NCBI GenBank assembly: GCA_964036045.1 | Contig: OZ038383.1 | Coordinates: 61,447,725 to 61,511,724, forward strand | DNA length: 64,000 bases | Direction of reading: 5' to 3' | Source of the DNA: Eutreptiella sp. 'Long Island Sound 2002' | Taxonomy: Eukaryota; Euglenozoa; Euglenophyceae; Eutreptiales; Eutreptiaceae | Shown here: in pieces, positions 42,052 to 52,800 of the stretch | Layout: every line of letters starts with the position of its first letter | Position numbering within the stretch: the stretch's first letter is position 1 | Notes under the pieces: model-generated | Database searches by the model: none | The model's input: only the letters and a program-made list of their open reading frames with translations | What the model was told of the DNA's origin: nothing | Program-made: the position numbers and the translations under genes

Positions 42052-42464
42052 GTGCCGGGGGTAATCGTGCGGAAGGTCGGGCAGGAGGTGTATGCGGTTT
42101 GTGTGGGGGATAACAAGATCCTTGACCGCGACCATGCCCTGCTTCGACCCCGATCACCAGACCCCAGCAGACGTCCCGTCGCCTTCAAGTTCACAGCCGG
42201 CGATGTGGACTCGGATGATGAGGGTGAGGACGACGACTTCACCGCCGAGAAGATCCTGACGGACAAGCCGGACCCGGGGACGCCTGGGGGGAGGCTATAT
42301 AAAGTCCGTTGGAAGGGATGTGCCGCCTCCAGAGATTCGTGGGAGCCTCCGAGCAGTTTTGTGCCGAGGTATACCAGGTCTGGATGGAGTATCTAAGGAA
42401 AAAGAACATTTCCTTGGATGTCAAGGACGTGTTGGTCCATTTGGTGGCTGCAGCAGCACCGTGA
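42052..42464 (+). pseudogene. Integrase C-terminal region with chromodomain
   Basis: In phase after the TAG: VPGVIVRKVGQEVYAVCVGD, an acidic linker (DVDSDDEGEDDDF), then TAEKILTDKPDP and LYKVRWKGCAASRDSWEPP. The pattern EKIL...Y.V+WKG....WEP is a chromodomain, the mark of chromoviruses, which in other elements binds modified histone H3 and steers integration. After WEPP the phase probably shifts: another frame gives FCAEVYQVWMEYLRKKNISL and stops at TGA 42,462-42,464, which looks like the true C-terminal helix. The TAG and this shift leave the chromodomain uncoupled in this copy. Confidence 0.8.
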
Positions 42465-42847
42465 TGGATCCACCTTGGCATTTTTGTTTGTTCTTGTGCT
42501 TGGGAGACGGGTGAGGGCGTTCATCCGGGGATTTTTGGGCCTTCATTGGCCATATACCCTGTTCACTTGATCTCCACATATATATTTCATTGTGGTATAC
42601 GTATTTAGGTCGACCGACGACGTTTCTCTATCTTTGATCCCCTTGGTCCATGTTGTAGATCAAGAGGAGACTGGATATGGCGGAGGGCACCGATTTTGAG
42701 TGTCCTCACCCCACCCTTGGGGCTTGGGGGACGCCTACGCCGTATGTGGGGCCTCCATGTGTCGTTGGGACGTTGGGGGGGGGGGGTGGAACCCATTGCG
42801 GTCCTCCCGTCCTCTCTTCAATGACTTCCGAGCAGATACAACGCTCT
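42465..42847 (+). other. 3' untranslated internal region of the LTR element
   Basis: No gene. Contains a G11 run at about 42,775-42,786 and runs into the polypurine tract. Nothing else is seen. Confidence 0.5.
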
Positions 42848-42863
42848 GGGAAGGGGGGTGAAG
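42848..42863 (+). other. Polypurine tract
   Basis: gggaaggggggtgaag lies immediately upstream of the 3' LTR, where the plus-strand primer of LTR elements is made. It has one pyrimidine (t). Confidence 0.8.
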
Positions 42864-45307
42864 CGGGTTCGGACCCCCGTGGCCATCTTTGGGTCACTTG
42901 GGGTGTGTATCTATGGGCCGGCCAGCCGCCATGGGCTGATATCATACTCTCTCATCCAGCTGACCTAGCCTGATGTGATAGTGTGATAGGTTTGGCCATT
43001 CCAGCTATGAGCGGCCATATTCAATACCGAGGCGCCGCCGGCTGAGATTTATATATCAAAATATCAGGAATCAACAGGGCTTTTTCATCATAATGTTTCC
43101 GTAATTTTTCAGCCTTTCGTTCTGATTGTCAATGTATCGGCGACTGTCAGTTGGCTCGCGATTTTGCGGTAACCGATTGGTTAACCGTCATTTCCAGATA
43201 TTTTGGCGGAAACCCCGATGAAGGGTCAGATTTCATCAGAAAAAGGTTCGTTGCTTGCGCAATTTTCATGTTATACACTCGCAAAATTAATCCGATTTTT
43301 TCAGACATTCATTACCGGATTTTCTCTTTTCGAGGTCGCCGCACTGGATATGATGTATTACGAGTGGTCCTACATTTTTCCCCGATCACGAATCAACCTT
43401 CATTTTGTTGTCTCCTCCATTTTTCTTGGAGATATAGGCGAAACAAAATTGATTCGTGAGGCCACTTTGAAAAGTTATATCTCCGGCTCACTGCGAGGAG
43501 TTACAATTGTGAGATATGAGTTGGAACAGCCTTGGTCTCAACTTAATTGAGGGAACGTCTGACGCCTTTGATGTGTACACAAGCCCGGTGTAGCAGGAGA
43601 TGATGGTCAAGAGGGTAGCAAGTGTTTTATAACTCTTGGACCATGCAACCGAATATTCTAATGCGACTTTCGAGTGTACCGCATGAGTGTTCGTGTTGCA
43701 TAGAAACTTTCCTTGGGTTCCTACGTATTTTTAACGTGAAGTTATGTCCATGGAGGGGCATGGCATACCATGGTGGGAGCCACTCTTTGAGGGTATGTGT
43801 TATATGCATGGTATGTGCTTCGCTATGCTCACGCCCATGTTATATATCTCCGTTTGTAGGAAGATATGTGGATTCATACGTGGCACGGGCTTCGCCCCGT
43901 CCTAATGGTGTGCTCCATAGCACTAGACTAAGTCTACCGCACATATAGTGCATGTGGGAAGGCTTACGGAGCGACCCAGAGGTGCCACTATCAATTTTCC
44001 CATTTTGATCGTGCGCATCGTGAGGAGGTTCGAAGGGGTCCCTATGCGTCCATGTGGGGATCCAAGTGGGAGGATTGTTCACAAATGTTTCCAGGCAATA
44101 GTGTGTTGATCCATATGTTGATACCATGGGTGAGCGGAGTTATATACTATTGTGAATATCTTGAATTTGGCCTTATTTGCATGTTTTTGACCTCATTTTA
44201 TGCTCATTTTTGTATTGTATGTGCTCAACTGGTCGGATAACAGTAAGGTGCCTAGATATCTGTGAACTATGGTATGTTGTTTATATGTTGGCATATGCTT
44301 CGGTGTTGCACCTCACCATATGCCGGATCACGTGGTCACTTTGATGTGGCACACGAGGCCTCACAAAATTAGGTCTCAAATTCGTGAGTTGACTTGTGAA
44401 GCATGGCATGTACATATCTGGAGAGATTTCGGGGGCCAATGTTGGGATATTCTTGGGCATGGACCTTTGGTCTATATCACCCTTGTAAATTACTCTCCGG
44501 TTTGACACATGCTTGGAGCACTTGAATATTTGCCGTATGCCTTTTTGAGTATATAATTGAATTTTGGGCACTATGGTGTGATTTGCCTAATTTTGCTATG
44601 TTGTGAGGTCATCTTCATGGGGCAATTCTCCAAGCCCAATCGACTCCAAGTCCAACAAAGATTATGTCAGGGTAGGGCATGGTCCTGAGTGCCACTCTAG
44701 GCCATGACATACCACCTCCCCTATTGGGCTAGGGTTTAGACGCTTGGGAGTGAACACATTTTTGGGGTTCGTGTAGTGACGTTTGACACATGGCATTTAG
44801 CCATCTTATTTGACTTGGTTCAGGGCATCATGTTGGCGAGTCAAGGGAAGGTCTTGAGTCCAGGGAATGAGGGGTCTCTGGCTGTGATTGTGTATGTTTC
44901 CATCTTTCCCCAATTTTGCTTGATTTGTGTTCATATGCCAATTTCAGGGCTTCTTTTTCCATTACTCTGTTGGTGCAATTCTATGTACATGCCCAACGCC
45001 CGTGTCTCCGTGTGCACCGTGAGACAACCGGCGTGTTGAAAGGAGTTGTTGAGTGTCAACGCGGGACCTCAAACACCCTTGGAAGCCCTCAGTGTGGATT
45101 GTTTAGATTTGGACTATTGTACTTGGGAGTTGGTTATTGCAGGGGATCAGGATTTGTGTGAAGGAGCCATACTTTACTATTTTTTGTGGTAAATTGTGCA
45201 GGACAGGGCAAGATCATGCAGAACCTGGTGAGAAGCAAGACCATGGGAGTGACAGGAAATGCCGGAAGGGGTACAGCAGGGGCCGGTCCTGGTACGGACC
45301 TTCTTTA
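42864..45307 (+). repeat. 3' LTR
   Basis: Aligns along its whole length with 32,086-34,527. Substitutions are unevenly spread: about 7 in a 240-base stretch near the start, 6 in 60 bases near 44,040. It ends ...ttcttta at 45,307, followed directly by 47-bp repeat sequence (gcaactccttcaatgc). Confidence 0.9.
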
Positions 45308-48300
45308 GCAACTCCTTCAATGCACTCTGGCAATGCCTGGGGGCAGTGCACAGTGGAAATCGTGCAAAACACTGCCTCACTGCGTTGCGGCAGTGGGCGG
45401 TGCAACTGCTTCGATGCACTGTACCAATGCCTGGGGACAGTGGGCAGTGGACCTCCTGCATTACACTGCCTCATGGCCTGGGGGCAGTGTGCAGTGAGCC
45501 TCCTGCACCAAACTGCCTCACTGCCTGGAAGCAGTGGGCAGTGGAGCTCCTGTAATGCGCTGTCCCACTGCCTGGGGGCAGTGGGCAGTGGACCTCCTGT
45601 AATACACTGCCGCACTGCCTGGCAGTGGTGGGCAGGGGACCTCCTGCAATACACTGCATCACTGGCTCGGGGCAGTGGGCAGTGGAACTCCTGCAATACA
45701 CCGCCTCAGTGCCTTGGGGCACTGGGCAGTGTCACTCCTTCAATTCACTGTACCAATACCTGGGGGCAGTGGGCAGCGGACCTCGTGCAATACACTGCCC
45801 CATTGCCTTCGGGCAGCGGGCAGTGGAACTCATGCAATACACTGCCCGACTACCTGGGGGCCGTGGCTAGTGGACCTCCTGCAATACAGTGCTCCAATCC
45901 CTGGCAGCAGGGGGCAGTGGACCTTCTGCAATACACTGCGCCACTGCCTGGAGCCAGTAGGCAGTGGCGGTCCCGCATCGCACTTCTTCTGTGACTGGAG
46001 GCAGTGGGCAATGGACCTCCTGCAATACACTACCTGACCACCTGGGGGCAGTTCGCAGTTGACTCCCTGCAATACACTACCTCACTGCCCGGGGGCAGCG
46101 GGCAGTGGGCCTTATGCAATACACTGCCCCGCTGCCTGCGGGCAGCGGGCAGTGGACCTCCTGCGATACACTGCCTCACTGTCTTGGGGCAGCGGGCAGT
46201 GGAAATCCTTCAATACACTGCTAAACTGCCTGGGGTCAGTGGGCAGTGGAAGTCCTGCAATACACTGCCTCATTGCCTGGGGGCAGTGGGTAATGGACCT
46301 CCTGCCAGACACCAACTCACTGCCTGGGGGCAGTGGGAACTGCAGCTCCCTCAATGCACTGTGCCCATGCCTCGGGGCAGTGGGAAGGGGACCTCCCGCA
46401 CTACATGGCCCCACTGCCTGGGGGCAGTGGGTAGTGCACCTGCTGCCGCACTCTGCAACACTGCTCCGGGGCAGTGGGCAGTGGACCTCCTGCAGCACTC
46501 TGCCTCACTGCCTCGGGGCAGTGGGCAGTGGACCTCCTGCAAAAAACTGCATCACTTCCTGGGGGCAGTGGGCGCCGCAACTCCTTCAATGCACTGTCCC
46601 AATGCCTGGTGGCAGTGGGTAGTGCACTTCCTGCAATACACTGCCCCACTGCCCGGGGGCAGTGGGCAGTGGACCTCCTGCAATGCACTGCGTCACTGCC
46701 CGGGGGCAGTGGGCAGTGGATCTCCTGCAACACACTGCCTCACTGCCTGGGGGCAGTGGGCATCCGACCTCCTGCAAAACACTGCCTCACTGCCTGGGGG
46801 CAGCGCGCAGTGGACCTCGTGCAATGCACTGCCTCACTGCCCGGGGGCAGTGGGCAGTCGAAATCCTGCAATACACCGCGTCACTGCCTGGGGGCAGTGG
46901 GCATCAGACCTCCTGCAATACACTGCCTCACCGCCTGGGGGCAGCGGGCAGTGGACCTCCTGCAGTACAGTGCCCCGCTGCCTTGGGGCAGTGGGCAGTG
47001 GACCTCCTGCAATACAGTGCCTCACTGCCCGGGGGCAATGGGCAGTGGATCTCCTGCAATACACTGCCTCACTGCCCAGGGGGCAGTGGGCAGTGGACCT
47101 CCCGCAATACATTGCCTCCCTGCCTGGGGGCAGTGGGCAGTGCGGCTGCTGCCATACACTGCCTCACTGCCTGGGGGCAGTGGGCAGTTGACAGTGTGCA
47201 ATACACTGCCTCACTGCCTAGGTGCAATGGCCAGTGGACCTCGTGCAAGACACTGCCCAACTGCCTGGCGGCAGTGGGCAGTGGACCTCCTGCAATACAC
47301 TGCCTCAGTGCCCCGGGGCAGTGAGCAGTGGACCTCCTCCAATACACTGCCTCACTGCCTGGGGGGGCTGGGCAGGGGACCTCCTGCAACACACTGCCTC
47401 AGCGCCCTGGGGCAGTGGGCAGTGGAGCTCCTGCAATCGCATATGCATATGCACTGCCTCACTACCTGGCAGTAGTGTGCAGCGCAACTCCTGCAATACA
47501 CTGCCTCACTGCCTGGGCGCAGTCGGCAGTGGACCTCCTGCAATACACTGCCCCAATGCCTGGGGGCAGTGGGTAGTGGACCTCCTGCAATACACTGCCC
47601 CACTGTCCGGGGGCAGTGGGCAGTGGACCTCCCGCGATACACTGCCTCACTGCCTGAGGGCAGTGGGCAGTGGACGTCCTGCAATGCACTGTCGCAATGC
47701 CTCAGAGCAGTGGGTAGTGGGCCCCCTGCAATACAGCTGCCCACTGCCTGAAGGCAGTGGGTAGTGGACCTCGTGCAATGCACTTCCTCACTGCCTCCCG
47801 GCAGTGGGAAGTGGACCTCCTGCAATACACTGCCTCAGTGCCTGGGGGCAGTGGGCAGTGAACCTCCTGCAATACACTGCCTCACTGTGTGGGGGCAGTG
47901 GGCAGTGAATCTCCTGCAATACACTGCCTCACTGCCTGAGGACAGTGGGTAGTGGACCTCCTGCAATACACTGTCGCAATGCCTGCGGACAGTGGGCAGT
48001 GGACTTCCTGCAATACACTTCTCCACTGCCTGTGGGCAGTGGGCAGTGGAACTCCTGCAATACCCTGCCTCACTGCCCGGGGGCATTCGGCAGTGAGGCT
48101 CCTGCAATACACTGCCCCAATGCCTGGGGGCACTGGGTAGTGGACCTTCTGCAATACACTGCCCCACTGTCTGTGGGCAGTGGGTAGTGGACCTCCTGCA
48201 ATACACTGCCTCACTGCCTGAGGGCAGTGAACAGTGGACTTCCTGCAATGCACCGTCCCAATGCCTCGGGGCAGTGAAAAGTGGGCCCCCTGCAATACAG

Positions 48301-49145
48301 CTGCCCACTGCCTGAAGCCACTGGGTAGTGGACCTCCTGCAATAAACTTCCTCACTGCCTCCCGGCAGTGGGCAGTGGGGCTCCTGCAATACACTGCCTC
48401 ACTGCCTGGTTGCTGTGGGCAGTGAACCTCCTTCAATAGACTGCCTCACTGCCTGGGGGCAGTGGGCAGTGAACCTCCTGCAATACACTGCCTCACTGCC
48501 TGAGGACAGTGGGTAGTGAACCCCCTGCAATACACTGTCGTAATGCCTGGGGGCAGTGGGCAGTGGACCTCCTGCAATACACTTCCTCACTGCCTGTGGG
48601 CAGTGGGCAGTGGACCTCCTGCAATACACTGTCCCAATGCCTGGGGGCAGTGGGCAGTGGACCTCCTGCAATACACCGCCTCATTCCCTGGGGGCAGTGG
48701 GCAGTTCAACTCCTTCAGTGCACTCTCCCAATGCGTGGGGGCAGCGGGCAGTGACACGCGTGCAATACACTGCCTCACTGCCTGAGGGCAGACGGCAGTG
48801 GACCTCCTGCAATACACCGCGTCACTGCCTTGGGGCATCAGGCAGTGGACCTCCTGCAATACACTGCCCCGCTGCGTTGCGACAGTGGGCAGTGGACCTC
48901 CTGCAATACAATGCCCGACTGCTCTGGGGGCAGTGGGCAGTGGACCTCCTGCAATACAGTGCTCCAATGCCTGGGGGTAGTGGGCAGTGGACCTCCTGCA
49001 ATACAGTGCCGCACTTGCCTCCGGGCAGTGGGCAGTGGACCTCCTGCAATACACTGCCCAACTGCCTTGCGGCAGCGGGCAGTTGACCTCCCGCAATACA
49101 GTGCCCGACTGCCCTGGGGGCAGTGGGCAGTAGACCTCCTGCAAT
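45308..49145. repeat. 47-bp minisatellite, block III
   Basis: Continuation of block II on the other side of the LTR element, about 80 units with the same two unit types. Around 47,430-47,460 a foreign catatgcatatgc sequence is inserted in one unit. The right edge dissolves at gcaatacagctgcgggg (49,140). Confidence 0.95.
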
Positions 49146-49865
49146 ACAGCTGCGGGGGTTCCCCAGCGCGATGAGGCCGTCTGGGGTTTGCCACGGGAGG
49201 CTGCTCACCTCCCAGAAAGCAAAAATCCGCGTACCCCCACACACACACACACAGCCAGCAAGAACCTCCGGGGGCGAGAGTTTGGACCCTCCCCCATGCG
49301 CCCTGGGCCATGAATTGACATGAGCCCCCAGTTAAACCAGCCTCCGCCGGCCTGTGGCCGCACACGACTGAGCCAACCCCCGAGGGCAGGGACTGGGGAG
49401 ATGTCCCAGCGCTCCCACCTCCTACGGCGCGGGGCCAATAGCCTCCAGTGAGGCCCTGCTGGCACACACAGCCCCAGCTCCAATACCCTGCTGGTGAGGA
49501 GCTCGGCACCATGGGGAGACGCCATAAAGCCTGTGATGAGGCGCCCCCCCCCCCAGCGCAGGCCTGGCCGCCCCGGCACCCCCATGCCCGCCCAGGCCGC
49601 CGCCGCACGTTTGCGCCCCTCTGCAGGATCGCTGACCAAGCGGAGGGGGACGCGACCACACACACAGCAGCACGCGCCCAACCGCGCGCAACTGAGCAGC
49701 ACAGCGTGCACCGCCGACCAGCGTCGACACATGCGCACCCACAACACAGCCACGCCCGCACCGCTGCGACCACCCAACGCCAACAGCCTCCCGGTGCGGC
49801 GCCGGTGGCGTTACAGGGACGCCAAGAGCCTGTGGTGAGGCGTCCCAGCAGCCCCTGCCCCCCCT
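49146..49865. other. Unique spacer between the 47-bp and 23-bp arrays
   Basis: GC-rich, with a short CA run (49,239-49,252) and a C10 run at about 49,545-49,555. No supported gene. Minus-strand frames of up to 345 codons that begin here continue into array sequence and are artefacts. Confidence 0.4.
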
Positions 49866-52800
49866 GCGTAGTCACACGCTACGCCCCTGCGCAACCCCAC
49901 GCTGAGCTGCTGGCCTGCCCGACGCTACGCCGATGTGCAGCCCCAGACTGCACCCCTGCGCAGCCCCACGCTGCGCCCCTCACAGCCCCGCGCTGCACCC
50001 ATGCACCGCCCCACGCTGCGCCCATGCGCAGCCCCACGCTGCATTCCTGCGCAGCACGACGCTGCGCCCCTGCGCAGCCCCACGCTGCGCACATGCGCAG
50101 CCCCAGGCTGCGGCTATGCACCGCTGCATACTGCGCCCCTGTGCAGCCCCAGGCTGCGCCCATGCGTAGCCGCATACTGCGCCCATGCACAGCCCCATGC
50201 TACGCCAATGCACAGCCTCGCGCTGCGCCCATTCGCAGCCCCGCGCCGTGCCCCTGCGCAGCCCCACGCTGCGCCCTTGCGCAGCCCCAAGCTGCACCCA
50301 TGCCCCTCTGCAGCCCCACCCTGTGCCCCTGTGCAGCCCCACGGTGCGCCCATACGCAGCCCCACCCTGCGCCTGTGCGCAGCCCCGTGCTGCGCCCATG
50401 TGCAGCCCCACGCTGCACCCCTGCGCAGCCAAACGCTGCGCCCATGCGCAGCCCGACGCTGCGCCCCTGCGCAGCCCCACGCTGCGCACATGCGCAGGCC
50501 CCGGCTGCACCCATGCATCGCTGCATGCTGTGCCCCTGTGCAGCCCCACGCTGTGCCTCTGTGCAGCCCCACGCTGCGCCCCTGTGCAGCCCCACGCTGC
50601 GCCCATGCGCAGCCCCACGCTGTGCCCATGCACAGCCCCACGCTGCGCCCTTGCGCAGCCCCACGCTGCGCCCTTGCGCAGCCCCACGCTGCGCCCATGC
50701 CAAGGCCCACGCTGCGCCCCTGCGCAGCCCAACGCTGCGCCCTTGCGCGGCCCCGCGCTGCGCCCCTGGGCAGCCCAACGCTGCGCCCCTGCGCGGCCCC
50801 GGGCCGCGCCCCTGCGCGGCCCCACGCTGTGCCTCTGTCCAGCCCCACGCTGCGCACATGCGCAGGCCCACGCTGCACCCATGCACCGCTGCATGCTGCG
50901 CCCCTGTGCAGCCCCACACTGCGCCCCTATGCAGCCCCACGCTGCGCCCATGCCCAGGCCCACGCTGCGCCCCTGCGCAGCCCAACGCTGCGCCCTTGCG
51001 CGGCCCCGCGCTGCGCCCCTGGGCAGCCCAACGCTGCGCCCCTGCGCGGCCCCACGCCGCGCCCCTGCGCGGCCCCACGCTGTGCCTCTGTGCAGCCCCA
51101 CGCTGCGCACATGCGCAGGCCCACGCTGCACCCATGCACCGCTGCATGCTGCGCCCCTGTGCAGCCCCACACTGCGCCCCTGTGCAGCCCCACGCTGCGC
51201 CCCTGCGCAGCCCCATGCTGCGCCCATGCACAGCCCCCTGCTGCGCCCATGCACAGCCCAACGCTGCACCCTTGCGCGGCCCCGCGCCGCGCACGTGCGT
51301 GGCCCCGCGCTGCGCCCCTGGGCAGCCCAACGCTGCGCCCATGCAAAGCACCACGCTGCGCCCATGCCCAGGCCCACGCTGCGCCCCTGCGAAGCCCCAC
51401 GCTGCGCCCCTGCACGGCCCCGCGCTGCGCCCCTGGGCAACCCCACGCTGCGCCCCTGTGCAGCCCCACGCTGCACACATGCGCAGCCCCACGCTGCGTC
51501 CATGCCCAGGCCCACGCTGCGCCCCTGCGCAGCCCAACGCTGCGCCCCTGCGCAGCCCAACGCTGCGCCCCTGGGCAGCTCCACCCTGCGCCCGCTGAGC
51601 AGCCCCACGCTGTGCCCCTGCGCAGCCTCACGCTGCGCCCCTACGCAGCCCAACGCTGCGCCCCTGCACAGCCCCACGCTGCGCCCATGCCCAGGCCCAC
51701 GCCGCGCCCCTGCGCAGCCCAACGCTGTGCCCCTGGGCAGCCCCACGCTGTGCCCCTGGGCAGCCCCACGCTGTGCCCCTGCGCGGCTCAACGCTGCGCC
51801 CCTGGGCAGCCCCACCCTGCGCCCCTCTGCAGCCCCACGCTGTGCCCCTGCGCGGCCCCACGCTGTGCCCCTGGGCAGCCGCACCCTGTGCCCCTGCGCA
51901 GCCCCACGCTGCGCCCCTACGCAGCCCAACGCTGCGCCCCTGCACAGCCCCACGCTGCGCCCATGCTCAGGCCCACGCCGCGCCCCTGCGCAGCCCAACG
52001 CTGCGCCCCTGAGCGGCCCAACGCTGCGCCCCTGGGCAGCTCCACGCTGTGCCCCTGGGCAGCCCCACGCTCTGCCCCTGTGCAGCCCCACGCTGTGCCC
52101 CTGGGCAGCCCCACACTGTGCCCCTGCAGGGCCCAACGCTGCGCCCCTGCGCGGCCCCACGCTGCGCCCCTACGCAGCCCCACGCTGTGCCTGTGCGCAG
52201 CCCCACCCCGCGCCCCTCTGCAGCCCCACGCTGCGCTCCTGCGCGGCCCCACGCTGCGTTCCTGGGCAGCCCCACGCTGTGCCCCTGCATAGCCTGGCGC
52301 TGCGCCCCTACGCAGCCCAACGCTGCGCCCCTGCACAGCCCCACGCCGCGCCCATGCCCAGGCCCACGCCGCGCCCCTGCGCAGCTCAACGCTGCGCCCC
52401 TGCGCGGCCCAACGCTGCGCCCCTGGGCAGCCCCTCGCTGTGCCCCTGGGCAGCCCCACGCTGTGCCCCTGTGCAGCCCCACGCTGTGCCCCTGGGCAGC
52501 CCCTCGCTGTGCCCCTTGCGCGGCCCAACGCTGCGCCCCTGCGCAGCCCCACGCTGCGCCCCTACGCAGCCCCACGCTGTGCCCCTGCGCGGCCCCACGC
52601 TGCGCACATGCGCAGGCCCACGCTGCAGCTATGCATCGCTGCATGCTGCGCCCCTGTGCAGCCCCACACTGCGCCCCTGTGCAGCCCCACGCTGCGCCCA
52701 TGCCCAGGCCCACGCTGCGCCCCTGCGCAGCCCAACGCTGCGCCCTTGCGCGGCCCCGCGCTGCGCCCCTGGGCAGCCCAACGCTGCGCCCCTGCGCGGC

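Larger units (their letters stand above)
32086..45307 (+). mobile_element. Full-length Ty3/Gypsy chromovirus-like LTR retrotransposon (13.2 kb)
   Basis: Two direct repeats of about 2.44 kb (32,086-34,527 and 42,864-45,307) flank, in order, PBS, Gag, protease, RT, RNase H, integrase with chromodomain, and a polypurine tract. This is the Ty3/Gypsy order, with RT-RNase H before integrase. The LTRs differ by a few per cent by eye, so the insertion is not very recent. Coding regions hold in-frame stops (TAG 35,393; TGA 36,603; TAG 37,440; TAA 38,441; TAG 42,046) and several frameshifts, so it is not autonomous. It interrupts a 47-bp array. No clear target-site duplication is seen. Confidence 0.9.
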
